This document shows positions 34,760 to 46,069 of a stretch of 64,000 nt of DNA, one piece after another. Every line of letters starts with the position of its first letter. Position 1 is the stretch's first letter. The stretch is taken from positions 2,600,812-2,664,811 of the forward strand of contig CAXIPT010000009.1 in assembly GCA_964030475.1 (NCBI GenBank). Reading direction: 5' to 3'. Both the position numbers and the translations under genes were made by a program. Below the pieces are notes generated by a model that worked only from the letters and a program-made list of their open reading frames with translations, made no database searches and had not been told where the DNA came from. The DNA comes from Tethya wilhelma. Taxonomy: Eukaryota; Porifera; Demospongiae; Tethyida; Tethyidae.

Positions 34760-36503
34760 GCTATAGTAATTGCATTTAATAATACATTCATCAAGTAGCA
34801 ATGGTATAATAATATCTTGTGTGATGACATAATTTACTGACTTGCACTTGCTTTTATGCTGCTTTCTTTTCCTGTTTAAGTTGGCTTGTTACTATAAAAT
34901 TAATGTTTAATAACTATTCGTGGTGACTATACTGTGGTATCCATGAATGTGCAGCCACACACATCAAAGTTGCACATAAGTTAGCCAGTAATATGTTGTG
35001 GATCGAAAAATTCCGAGTCCAGTTTCTAATCAGGTCAAAAGGTCATCATGACTTTGTTTACATTATGAGATAATTTACCTCAAACTACACCAAGGTCATG
35101 TTGTTATTCCAAGAAACATGATGGATTGAATATTTCCAAAATCAACTATTGGATGATGCTTGACTGCACATGCAATGGGAATTTTTTTGTTACTATAACA
35201 ACATATGTTGATAAGGCTGGTTATGATTCCCACACTCTAATAGCAATTCTGAAGTCATGAGATAACTGATAAACGCCATACTGCATTCTCAAAAATGGCT
35301 GTGAGCCTAGCTATAACTAATATTTAAAGGAGCAATATGGCTCAATGTACAAGAGTAATATACTTTCAACCATAAAAACATGTAGCTGCATGGGGTTACG
35401 TTGTTAACACCTAGATAAGCCCTAATTCTTGGCAATGAAACCTATTGAATTAATATTGGAATTTAAATGTCCCACTTAATGCACAGTGAATGTGTGTTTG
35501 TTACATCACTGTAACAGCAGACTGAGGAGACCCTCATGCAAACTGGCTTAATTGTACACTATTTCACTAATGTTTGTTGATGCGATCCAATTATATAAGT
35601 TTTGGTGGTGCAAGTTGTGGCTATGAATGTGCTATATATTATAACATAATCTAGACCGCTCTTCTCGGATTTTACATGGAATTAGCTGCTGTGGAAATGC
35701 ATGAGTATAAACAACATGCAGAACTGGTGCATAGTTTGTACTATATGAGTATCTAGTGTGTATGGTAGTACGAAGGAGTACAAAACCATATACACTAGAT
35801 AATCATAGTACAGATGACTTTTACCATAGTGGTCACTAAATAAACTCAGCGGATATGTAAACTTAGACCTAACTATGGTACAAGCCTTCTTGATCATGAG
35901 TGAGGCCATGCATGCAGGCTGTCTACATGCAGTGAGATCAAAGGTATACATACAATTTGACCTATTGGCGTCACAAGATTGATTATGGGAATGATTATGT
36001 AGTTTTGATTCCATGGTACACAGTCTCCAGAATGTTATCCAAGACAAAATTCTTGTCTACTCAGCCTTATCTTATAGTGTTGATAGTATGGCCTCACTCA
36101 AAAAGGCAACACCTGTTGTTGTCAGACACTGTCACATCACAGTTTCACAATATAGCTAAGACAAGACATGTTATATGATGTATCATCCCTAGCATAATTG
36201 TGAGTAACAACAATTATGATAGGACATTGTTGTAGTATAATACAAGAACATGCATGTTTGCATAAAAGCACCATCCAGCAATCAGCTCCTACATGCATAC
36301 TCTTGACTGGTTCTGCCGAGACACTCACTCAGTATAGCTTAAAAGTTTCTTTCTTCACCCATTGGTGGCAATATTAGAGAAATCAGTCATAACAGGGTTT
36401 GAGCAAGCAGACTGTGTTTTCCTACATACTAGTTGAAAGTAAGGTGTTCAAAAAATTAAGTTGCTAAATTAATATTAATTTTTCACCACAATAATTTTAT
36501 AGG
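34760..36503. other. Intergenic with tyrosinase relic and duplicated block
   Basis: About 35080-35290 (including ttgataaggctggttatgat and ccacactcta) resembles 39520-39690 just upstream of and into the second pseudokinase-kelch gene. A decayed tyrosinase exon 1 is at 35525-35660. No intact gene; the minus-strand frame 35682-36047 has no recognisable domain. Confidence 0.5.
35525..35660 (+). pseudogene. Relic of a tyrosinase exon 1
   Basis: gaccctcatgcaaactggc, then cactatttcactaatgtttg and ggtggtgcaagttgtggcta, line up with the DPRINWP, YFTHVC and GGVGCESCGYG codons of the array members, with indels and stops. It is too decayed to assign a subtype. Confidence 0.65.
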
Positions 36504-38304
36504 ATGGCTAGTTTTCAGAAGTTGCAGATATTGTCAACCACTATATTAGTTTTGACAATTCTATGCCCATTATTTTGTGAGGCACAGATACCAAATGCAT
36601 GTGCAACCCAGGAGCTACTTACTGCAATACAAAATGGTAATCAAATATCATGCTGTCCTGATAGTGGTGATGGTGACCCATGTCCATGGAGAGCAGGCAG
36701 GACGTGGAAGCTGTCAACCTGTCAGTGGAGTGAATACAACTCGTGGTCGTAATAGTGATCTTCGTGTGAATTGGCCATTCTACTACTTCAATCGTGTATG
36801 CCAATGTAATGATAATTTTGGAGGAGTTGATTGTAGCAGATGTGCATATGGATACTACCCACTTGGGAGATGTGATCAAAATACACCACCTAAACCTCGA
36901 AAAAGCCTCAGTAACTTGACCTCAACTGAATGGACTACCTACCTTGATGCATTGAGAATGTTGAGAAGCACAGACTCTGGATACAAAGCAATCTACAATG
37001 GTGAATATCAAAGTCTAACCCTCTACAACTACTTTGTCTGGACTCACTACCTTGTTGCAAAAGATTCTGAGGCAGATAGAGATGAAGGTATATAAATAAA
37101 ATTATTTATATGTTTAGTAGTAAAATTAAATTATTTGACATACATTTCTACTTCTATAGATGCTATCCGCTGTTATGAAATGACTACTACCACTCATACC
37201 ATAAAGGACTTTGCACACGAAAGTACTGGATTTCTGACTTGGCATAGACAGATGTTACTGTGGTTAGAATGGGAAGCACAACAGGTGCTGCTTAACAGTG
37301 GCAACTATGATAGCACTTATCAGGACTTTCGGCTTCCATTCTGGGATTGGACAAATGAAAGAATGTCTCATTTTACACGTGATCGTCTGGGAGAGTCTAT
37401 GTATAGCACTGTGGCTGGACAAACCCACAAAACAACTGGTGTTCGAGGAAGTTTATTTGAATCAGGATGGGACACCATTTGTTGGCACAATAAACTTGGA
37501 TCTGATGGAACTGAGTGTAACCCATCAGTGAACACTGGCCCATTGAAGCGCTGTCCTAAACGTCCTAGCAATATGCAACATTCTGACCCTTGTAATGATG
37601 ACACATACTGGCCAACGGCTGAAACTTTAAAAACAGCTCTAACACACTCAAACTATGAGAACTCTGATGGGGGAACTTGTGAACGCAGTTTTCGAAACTA
37701 CTTAGAAGGCTTTGAAAACGTGACTTCATGCTCTACTAATGAACCCCTTATGTGTGCTGAAGATCCAAATACTTGCAATAAATTAAGAAGACTTCACAAC
37801 CGTGTAAGTTGTTTGTTTATATTATTATAATCACTCGTATCCTACAAGTTCATTGAGTGTGCTTCTATAAGTTTATACAGTATACATGCTTCTACTAAAA
37901 CAATAGAGCTTGTATTGCTTTCTTAATTTATATATTGTTACACTATAGGTTCATATTTTACTTGGAGCAGCTGACATCAAAGGTGCAGATCGTTGTAAAA
38001 TTGACGAAAATAGACAACAAAACCGGTTGCGCATACCCAAGGAAGAACGTGGAGTTATGTCACATGTTGCTGCCTCACCTAATGACCCCATCTTCATCAA
38101 CCATCATGCAATGATAGACTGCATCTTTGAAGAATGGCTGAAGAAAAATCCCAACACTCCATATCCCAGTGGTGTTAATACTGATGGACACCGAGATAGA
38201 GAAAATATTGTCCCATTTATACAGGTATATACCCACAGTGATATGTTTAAAAGAGCTGAAAACTTTGGATATAGTTGTGATCTTTCACATATCATTGGGA
38301 CTCA

Positions 38305-38357
<53 letters not shown>

Positions 38358-38452
38358 GCAATGATGATGAGATACTGAAGCCAACTATTGCAGTCATCAT
38401 TCTCACTACTATTGGTGCCCTAGTTACAATACTACATGATGTAAAAACTTGA
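36504..38452 (+). pseudogene. Tyrosinase-like gene 11 (subtype C), complete but for one frameshift
   Basis: Exons are 36504-37087, 37160-37803 and 37949-38452. A signal peptide (ending CEAQ) and QISCCPDSGDGDPCP precede a one-base excess near 36684; the frame then continues GEQAGRGSCQPV. Removing one base would join them, so this is either sequencing error, an allele or an early lesion. The rest is clean: CQCNDNFGGVDCSRCAYGYY, WTHYLVAKDS, DFAHESTGFLTWHRQ, RLPFWDWTN, LHNRVHILLGAAD, MSHVAASPNDPIFINHH. The tail has a run of about 18 Asn encoded by (AAC)n, then a hydrophobic stretch (KPTIAVIILTTIGALV). All copper ligands are encoded. It may well be functional in the animal. Confidence 0.8.
38306..38358 (+). 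repeat. (AAC)n trinucleotide repeat in coding sequence
   Basis: About 18 AAC/CAA units encode poly-Asn between the conserved SCDLSHI segment and the hydrophobic C-terminus of tyrosinase 11. Being triplet-based, length changes keep the frame. Confidence 0.92.
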
Positions 38453-39610
38453 AAATTTTTAAAAAAGAGCAAACAATAGGAAAGGCTATGTCTACATAGT
38501 TACATTGACCATAATTATTAGTTGCTAATAGGATATGAGAATAGCATAATGATTGTGTATCTTGTTTCTATTGTTTCCTAATAGGGCCTTACTAATTTAA
38601 CCTTTTCTGCTAGAATTTTCAAATTTTTGTTTGGATAGACTCATTACAAATAGTATTGTAGAAAAGAAAATTTATAATAATTATTGTGATGATTACTATG
38701 GTATAATAATGTGTAGATAGAGTCAAACTGGCACATTCATAATAGCGGTATGTTACATGCAGCCTGACTCTGACCATAACTTAGCCTTCAGGCTCCCACT
38801 AAACCATGCATCATGAATAACTATTGGTTTCTCTACATAAACTGGGCAGAGATAAATGAGATTGAGGTAACAATAGATGTATTAACCACAACTACATATG
38901 AAGGTCACACTGCAGCTAGGATAAAGTGAATAGTTAGCTATCTAACTGTGTCAAAGCACCTCCTCTGTGAAAGCTGCATTAACACCTGGTGATGAATGTG
39001 ACAGTGACAGTGGTGCAAATGTCAATTTTTCTATTGTAAATGGCAAGCCTGGTGTACAAGTCAAAACCAGATGTATGACAAGCTGGACACCCATTGCTGC
39101 TTGCACTCGTGCCAGGTTAAAAAGACCTAGCCCATAGTTATTATGACCAATTAGGTGCATACTATGAATTAGCTTCGAAGCTATTGTGTGTATTCTTGCG
39201 ATTAGATGCAAAATTGTTATAGGGAAAAAAAGAAAAGAAAAACAAACAAAAAACCCAATCATTTAAGACAATAATGTTCCCTAGCTGCATGTTAATTGGT
39301 GATCATGATCAATTATTGGAAATGACCCCATAAAAGATGGCTACATGAAGAGAAATCCTAATACATAAAATGTATGACATTGCATTGTTTCTGCTAGTAA
39401 AATTTGCTAGTTGGATATATGTAGGAGTCAGATTAATGTGTAACACTGTTATATGGTGATTACTCCTGAAGTATAATGTGCGCGCCCCATTTCAATAAAA
39501 AAAACTTGAACTTAGGGTTATCATGATTACTTTGAGGAATTTACCACAAAATACAAGTCAAAGGTCACTGAGAGATTTAGTCGAGTTCACAAAACTTCCA
39601 TGCATACACA
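38453..39610. other. Intergenic
   Basis: No gene recognised. 38600-38780 loosely resembles sequence after the type-C gene at 32840-33300 (gttggataaactcac-like, gtgatgattactatggtat), consistent with duplicated 3' flanks. A minus-strand frame at 38951-39262 has no known domain. Confidence 0.45.
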
Positions 39611-41536
39611 TTGAACTTAGTTACCATAGCAATATATCTTGATAAATTGATGAAGCTAATGATTATGATCCCACACTCTGGTAATTCTGGCAGTGGTTAT
39701 AATAACAAAAGGTCAAAGCATCCAGACACACATCATCAGTGTGCACGTACAAAGTGGAATCCAGGATGCAATTTTGTGATCCACAATGGCAGTAAACATA
39801 TCACAAGTTGGTACTGTTCTGAACGGATACATAGGAGACAATGTGTAGCTAAGCTTATTAGCACTTGTATGACCCTTCATGATGATGAAACTAAGCAAAA
39901 AGACTTCAAAGCTCTTCTCAAAACAGATCATACAAATCTGGTGAGGTATTTTGGTATGAGAAAAGCACCTGGACATCTCATTCTTTTCATGGAACTCATT
40001 TCTGAGAACCTAACTGCAATTTTGAAATGCTCAGCAGATCCTCTTCCATATCATATCCAAGTGGACCTCTGTCACGACATCGCCAAAGGAGTGGCTCATC
40101 TTCATTCACTGGGAGTCATACACAAACATCTCTCCAGCAACAATGTCCTCATCACTGAAGATGGGACAGCAAAAGTTACCGACTATGCCATATCTTACAT
40201 GATGGGAAGCGATGAACTGTTTCGTAAAGATTCCATGAAGGTGTATATGCCTCCACAGTTCTATGAAGAGGTTCAACAGTACACTGAGAAGTGGGATACT
40301 TTTTCAATCGGTGTACTGACCATTCAAATATGCACAAGACAGTATCCCAATCCAGGAAGACGTACCAGACCAATTGTTGACAACCGATTTCCATCTGGAA
40401 TAGCTAATTGCGAAGAACTGGAGACTTTGAGACGAAAGAATCACCTAGATCTGATAAATCAAACCAATCCTCTCCGAAAAATTATTGCACAGTCGATCCA
40501 AAATGAAGAAGAGCTACGAGAAACTGTTCAAAAGGTTTCCAGTCAACTTGAAGCTCTCAAACAAACATACAAATATGCTGAAAGTGTAGGAGAGGTAGCA
40601 AACAACAAATCGCTCAGACTAAAGCGAGTTGGGACGCGCCGCGACCAGGACTATCGAATCACTCGAGGGTCCACAACAAGGAAGGGTACCACTGTATACA
40701 TGAGAACAGGAGTATCAATGTGCTCCTATGATTTCACAACGCAAGAGTGGAAGAGTCTAACAGATTGTCCGCAAAGGTATAGCAGTCTAGCAATAGTGAA
40801 GGGTTATTTAACAGCCATAGGAGGAGAAGATGGGGAAGTCAAGAATGAAATTACAAATCAACTTATTTGTCTCATTGATGGACGATGGCAAAGGGGAAAA
40901 TTCGAACCAATGCCTACAAAGCGTTCATACACAATGTCCATATGCACCGAGGATAAGCTTGTGGTGGCTGGTGGGGCAACAAGAAGTAAGACTGCTGTCC
41001 AGTTGATAGAGACAATGGACTTGAACACACTGGCTTGGACTCGCATGAAGGCTGTGCTTCCACTTCCACTATCACGAGCTTCAGTGACTATGTGCGATGA
41101 TAAAATGTACATGCTGGGTGGACAAGATGACAGAGGAAGAACAAAGACAGCAATCGCTTGCAAACTGAGTGATTTGAAAGCAGACAGGCTTGATTCATGG
41201 CACATGATTGCTGATACGCCAGCCTACGAGTCAACTTGTGTAAGCGTTCAAGGTCGTTTGATTGCAGTCGGTGGCTCTACTGACAAAGATTCCAAACTGA
41301 AATCAGATCTAGTCTACTTGTACGATCCTCACAAAAACTCCTGGGCTGTCGTTCAGGATATAAAACTAACCCCTGCCCGTTCTGAGTGTCATGTATCTGT
41401 GCTGCCAGGAGCATTTGAGGACGTTTTGATCGTTGGAGGAGGAGATGTAACGTGGCGTTCACCGTCAGACGTTGCGGAACGATATATCGTAAGAAACTGG
41501 GCAAGCGACAATACCATGAACATTAAATTTTTATAA
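39611..41536 (+). CDS. Pseudokinase-kelch protein, second copy, 5' end probably damaged
   Basis: A 641-codon open frame, paralogous to the gene at 8575. The kinase part keeps the Lys motif CVAK, GVAHLHSLGVIHKH (catalytic Asp again His) and TDYA for DFG; SSNN retains the metal-binding Asn that the first copy lost. Kelch motifs follow (TAIGGEDG, VVAGGAT, YMLGGQDDRGR, IAVGGS, LIVGGGD) and the protein ends soon after DVAERYIV, without the C-terminal extension of the first copy. The first 65 or so residues do not look like the paralogue. In a different frame, from an ATG at 39786, the sequence reads MAVNISQVGTVLNGYIGD, similar to the paralogue's start up to the Gly loop. So about 30 bases and the frame seem lost within the loop, and the upstream frame may be fortuitous. 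Probably a broken or remodelled gene. Confidence 0.72.
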   Translation: MNLVTIAIYLDKLMKLMIMIPHSGNSGSGYNNKRSKHPDTHHQCARTKWNPGCNFVIHNGSKHITSWYCSERIHRRQCVAKLISTCMTLHDDETKQKDFKALLKTDHTNLVRYFGMRKAPGHLILFMELISENLTAILKCSADPLPYHIQVDLCHDIAKGVAHLHSLGVIHKHLSSNNVLITEDGTAKVTDYAISYMMGSDELFRKDSMKVYMPPQFYEEVQQYTEKWDTFSIGVLTIQICTRQYPNPGRRTRPIVDNRFPSGIANCEELETLRRKNHLDLINQTNPLRKIIAQSIQNEEELRETVQKVSSQLEALKQTYKYAESVGEVANNKSLRLKRVGTRRDQDYRITRGSTTRKGTTVYMRTGVSMCSYDFTTQEWKSLTDCPQRYSSLAIVKGYLTAIGGEDGEVKNEITNQLICLIDGRWQRGKFEPMPTKRSYTMSICTEDKLVVAGGATRSKTAVQLIETMDLNTLAWTRMKAVLPLPLSRASVTMCDDKMYMLGGQDDRGRTKTAIACKLSDLKADRLDSWHMIADTPAYESTCVSVQGRLIAVGGSTDKDSKLKSDLVYLYDPHKNSWAVVQDIKLTPARSECHVSVLPGAFEDVLIVGGGDVTWRSPSDVAERYIVRNWASDNTMNIKFL

Positions 41537-41884
41537 ACAATTTCAAGACAGTGAAAACTTGAGGATTTTTATAGGATACATAGTTTACCTCCTTGTTAAC
41601 ATAATTTACTGATAACTAACTTCAGATTACTATTTTTAGTCTAACACAATTTTATTAAGTTAGTAACTTACAGTTTATAAGTTATAACCCCCAGGCATGA
41701 TTCTTGCAGCTTGCACTTCACCAGACCATTACCACCAAACCAAAAACTTGTTTACATGTTCACTCTTGAATCATCTTGCCTCATTTGGAACAGGTCGTCA
41801 ATACAAAATGCTTTCCAATGATTCAAGGTCAAAGGTCATCACGCAGGGAACAGCCAGGGACAAACAAACTGAGAGAGAGAGAGC

Positions 41885-44019
41885 ATGGGCAGCTGCTTGT
41901 CTGGGGGCCCATCTACACCTTCAGGAGACGAGACCCAACCATTAGGTGCATCTTCTCAATCATGGTACGTGTAAGATACTCTCCCTTCTCTTGCAGTTCA
42001 AATTTGTGATCTCAAACAACTGAGTATAATTTCTTTGTTATGCACACCAGGCCCAGCTGAGCAGAAAATGGCCTAGGCCACGTTACGTCTTTAAACATAA
42101 GCTTCTTTATTGGTTTAATTTCTTTCTTATTCTAGGCCAAAAAAAGAGCGTGTTGATCGGAGCCTATTGATTGTTGAAAACCAAGAGGATGTCACGGTTG
42201 GACGACTTCCCGGACAGCTAAACGGAAGGCAGTTTAAGATTCGCGACTGTAAGAAGTGTGTCATCTTGGTGCTGGACTACACCGAGACTATAACGGTCGA
42301 CAACTGCACAGACTGTCAGATATTCCTGGCACCCAGCAGAGGAAGGTTGGTAGCCAAGATTGTTTGACATTGAGTGTACCAGTGTTTCCCCCAAAGAGAG
42401 GTAGGGGGTGCTCCCCCTTCCTTTCAACTACCCCCTCCCCATACAAATACATATAAAACTACTAATTTTCAGAGAATTTTAAGCAATTCNCTTTACTTTT
42501 GTCCTGGGGGAAACACTGGTGTACGCATACCATCTTGTGTTTTAGGCTATAGTTTAGCAAAAGGAATGGGTAGGAATACATGCCACATGTGCTGGCATAG
42601 CTTCTTTAGAATCAGCTTATTTTTGATGATTTTTGCTGCGTGGGGTCTTGATAGTTGATGTGCTTGGTAGTTAGGATTACTTTCTCTCTCTCTTTCTCTT
42701 TTTTTTGTCTTATATTTTCTCACTTTCTTTCTCTCTTTCTCTTTTTTTTTGTCTAATATTTTCTCTTGTAGTGTCTACATCAGGGATTGCGTTGATTGTC
42801 GCTGTGTTGTGGCCTGTCAGCAGTTCAGAGTGAGGGATTGTAAGAAGTGTAGTGTGTCTCTCTTCTCCTCCACACAGCCTGTCATTGAGTCATCGTCAAA
42901 GATAAAGTTCTCTTGTTTTCAGTGCAACTATTTTCAACTGAAAGGTTTGTGTGTGTCTGTTGAATTTGTAAGTCCATAGTCACATTAAGTTCTCTTTCTC
43001 TACCGAGAAACACTTTTTTTTTTGCAGGTCATTTTGATTCCATTGGGTTGAGTGTCTTTAATAACTGTTGGAGTATCGTCCATGACTTTGATCGCAATGT
43101 TGGTGATGGAAACTGGTCAATAGATCGTGGGGATACCCCTCTAATGATTGACCTACCAGAAGAGGGAGAGTTTGCAGAAGTGGGTGTGTCGTTCAATCGC
43201 GAAGATTCTGTCGTACCACTAACAGTTGGACCAAAACAACGCCCCTCGGGAGAGGTGAGTTTGTAGATTCATAAGAAATAATTTTTTATGTTGTAGGAGT
43301 TATCTTTTTTTCCTTTGTTTTCTTCTCTACATGTAGAGATGTATGGTGGCTTTCTTTGAGAGTGAAACTGCTGAAGACAGTGCCTTTAGTTTTGTTCAAG
43401 AGATTAACAAAAAGGTATACATACATGTACTTATCCTAATTTTTCACAAAAGCACACAACCGTTAAACGTGTCGTTATTGTAATATGATCTTTAGACACT
43501 AGACTCAAGTATGTGTGTTGTCTGCTAGCTAGCCAAATGAATTTTATGTGTTTTAAAGTTGTGCTTTAATTGGAATATGTGCCATATGGTACATTGCAGG
43601 AACCAGTTTTTGTATTGACCAAGAAGCTCACTCTACAAGAACACAATGCACAGATAGTATTCTCAGAAGAAGCTGAGCTAGTCTCTCGAGCTTGCAATGG
43701 TGAGTAACAGAACTCTGAATGAATGAATCTAAATCAAAGATTCATAGCTTGGTTATCACTCACAACCATGTTGTGAGATAGAGTTTACTCAAAGGGACCA
43801 ATTCATCTGTGATCAACATTCAGTTCTTGTGCTATTCCCTATACAGGCAGCACCATATTGATGGAGTTAGCTGGTGAAAACTGTGTGGAGATTTGCAAAG
43901 AAGTTATCAATGCTGCTTCCCTCTCCAGTGATGCTGTCTACGTTTCACAAACTCCTGAACTTGGAACCAGAGATGCAGAGGCATTCAATTCCTACAATGA
44001 CACTAGCTTGACTATGTGA
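41885..44019 (+). CDS. RP2: RP2/XRP2 orthologue, ARL3 GTPase-activating protein, 346 aa
   Basis: Seven exons: 41885-41964, 42136-42345, 42772-42944, 43028-43254, 43337-43414, 43600-43699 and 43847-44019; all GT-AG, all phases agree, total 346 residues against 350 in human. The N-terminus MGSCLSGG has Gly2 and Cys4 for myristoylation and palmitoylation, as in RP2 (MGC). Residues about 35-190 form the TBCC-type beta-helix: [34 protein letters not shown] (about 112-120, holding the catalytic Arg of the family) and [19 protein letters not shown] follows, then an NDK-like C-terminal domain (MVAFFES onward). The family stimulates GTP hydrolysis on ARL3 to release lipidated cargo into cilia. The start is fixed by the acylation motif. 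The neighbour downstream is the ciliary kinesin at 46070. Confidence 0.95.
42378..42520 (+). mobile_element. Small foldback in RP2 intron 2
   Basis: accagtgtttcccccaaag at 42378 is complemented by ggggaaacactggt ending 42520. The 143-bp unit includes an N (42490). The G/C-run ends (gtgtttccccc) suggest a hAT-like end, but no target duplication could be fixed. Confidence 0.65.
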
Positions 44020-45243
44020 CTTCACTTTACGTACAGTGTGACAATGTATTATAGGAGATGTGGTCTTGTGTGTTTGACTTTGCAAGACTCTAATTGCAAT
44101 GCTGTCACTTAAAAGCTTATTGTCATTTTCAACATGGCACTAATTGTTACTCATAACTGAGTTGTGCAAGAAATTAAAAAATAATTTTGTAGTGGTCATC
44201 ATGACTACAGATCTGCCGTTTGCTATGCTATACGTACATATTGTGTGGTTTACAGGGTCGGACAAACAGATGTTAGTGCATGTTATAGGAACATGTGTAC
44301 TAAACTTATATGGCTGATATTAATGCTTGTGTACTAATTTTTGCTTAAATCAAATATAATATTTAATTCATTGTATACATGCATTAATAGATAATTTTAC
44401 AACATGGCATTGCCCTGCATTATTATTATAGCTAATTATGGTAACCTATATAATGTAGTGCACCCTATATTTGATCATGATATTTTTGTAGATGTTGAAT
44501 CTTGCATATTTTTTACTTAATGTATCATCATGCCAGGGTACATGCACTTAGGATTCCTGCATTTTTGTGTACTAGACAAATACACCCTAAATTCTTTCAC
44601 TTTCTTTGTTGTGTTAGAGACTCTTTGAGGCTTCAGGTTTACAGGGCCCAATAAACAGATGTCAGTGTATGTGTGTTCTACAGGTGTGTGCTAAACTTAT
44701 ATGGCCAATATTAATGTTTTGCATACTGTGAATGTAGCATAGTATTGTTTAATAGTGTTCCATGCATTTAAAAAAAAAATTGTTGATAATTGCCTCATGT
44801 CCAGCTTACTCCTGCACAATATTATCTATAGCTATTTATTGTGACCTAACAGTGCACTCAATCTGCAGTACAATCTTAATTGATATTGAATCTTGCCTTT
44901 TCAATCACTTAATGTATCATCATGCCAGAGTATACACTATTAGCTAGATAGGCTAGGCATGCAGATAATGGTTATTACATGAATGTTGACATTATGTTGT
45001 CGTAAAAATGTGCAATACCTACTGCTATTAATAGTCACAATTATTATAACGAACAATTCAAGTATAATTTTTATAACAGCGAGCTATATATTATAACAAG
45101 CTAGCTTATAATTAAGTGCAATAACTTTATCATAGAAACCATAGTGGATAAACAGGTTTAGAATTTTTGTATTTAGTTCAAATAATACATGACAGTTAAA
45201 CAGTAATCACTGCATTGATCTACATGCATACAATTCAAGTTTG
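44020..45243. other. Intergenic and RP2 3' flank
   Basis: Non-coding between the RP2 stop and the 3' end of the convergent minus-strand gene. It holds a diverged tandem duplication (see 44248-44940) and AT-rich sequence. Confidence 0.6.
44248..44940 (+). repeat. Diverged tandem duplication, period about 390-400 bp
   Basis: 44248-44560 and 44634-44940 share ggtttacaggg, aaacagatgt, ctaaacttatatgg, atattaatg, gttgaatcttgc/attgaatcttgcc and aatgtatcatcatgccag in the same order. No coding in either copy. Confidence 0.78.
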
Positions 45244-45801
45244 TTACTGAAAGATCACAGCTACCCCAGCAGAGAGGATGGTAAAGAGAAGAGTCATTAT
45301 GGTATAAGTTGGATTGGCACCATCAGTAGTGTTGCTGCTGTTGAAAGCTTGACAATCTATAAACAACACCGAAAATTCATATATAACATGACATTGTAAA
45401 TATTGTATTATTGTAAGTAATTATATCAGACTGTGCTATTATGGTATAAGTGTAAATTTATAGCTGAGAGTACAATACCTTCATCAATCTCCTCTATACC
45501 ATGTACATTGCCTGCAGTTAGGTTAGAATTAGAACGGCAATTGTCAATCGTAACAGTATAGCAATCACTTTCACAGTACAGTCTCATTTGTTCTGTGAGC
45601 TCAGCCCCTTCATTTTCTCTAACCTGTTGTATTATAGTACATAATAATAACTGAACAACATGGCATGATTGGTGTACCATCCCTCACCAATTCTAGATAA
45701 TCAGAAAAACACGTTGAAAGGGCATCTCGATCACAGCTTTGCGTCGAGACCATCCCCATTACAGTTGCAATCACAAAGGCAGCAACAAACACAGACTTCA
45801 T
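45244..45801 (-). CDS. Small secreted Cys-rich protein, possibly GPI-anchored, 123 aa
   Basis: Not a family I recognise. Three exons on the minus strand (45801-45688, 45623-45479, 45356-45244), GT-AG, phases 0 and 1. Residues 1-20 form a signal peptide (MKSVFVAAFVIATVMGMVST). The mature part has six Cys (QSC, STC, LYC, SDC, DNC, EDC), probably three disulfides, with motif YCESDCYTVTIDNC, several possible N-glycosylation sites (NLT, NSS, NTT), then a Gly/Asn/Pro spacer and a terminal hydrophobic run ending AGVAVIFQ. A C-terminal hydrophobic end with no tail suggests a GPI signal. The same architecture and the same last eight residues occur at 63730-64000. It is transcribed away from the kinesin gene; the start codons are 268 bp apart. 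Confidence 0.82.
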
Positions 45802-46069
45802 CCTTGTTTTATTGTTATTTATATCTCTTGTTTAGCTTTTTATTAAATCACTGACTAAGCTCTGACTAATATTGTCTACTGTGCAACATGTTTTTATAGC
45901 ACAAATCCAGGCCGCAAAAATGGGAAGGCAGAGATTGCACGCGCGCATTTTATATTCAGTAGTGCGCATGCTCGAATTGGATCGAGACCTAAGCAAAGGG
46001 GGTGGAGCTAGCTCAACTTTAATTACAATGACGTAATTAACCCAGCAAAAAAAACACAGCTGCAAGGCC
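45802..46069. promoter_or_regulatory. Divergent intergenic region shared by two genes
   Basis: The 268 bp separate the start codons of the small secreted protein (minus) and the kinesin (plus), so both promoters must lie here. Visible motifs include TGACGTAATTA (46029-46039, CRE/ATF-like) and a GC-richer stretch (cgcgcgcat, gcgcatgc) at about 45940-45970. No TATA box was assigned. Confidence 0.6.

Noticed and set aside
41697..41945. Open frames starting at 41697 and 41776 as the start of RP2
   Set aside because: They are in other frames; the ATG at 41885 gives the MGSC acylation motif and joins exon 2 in phase.
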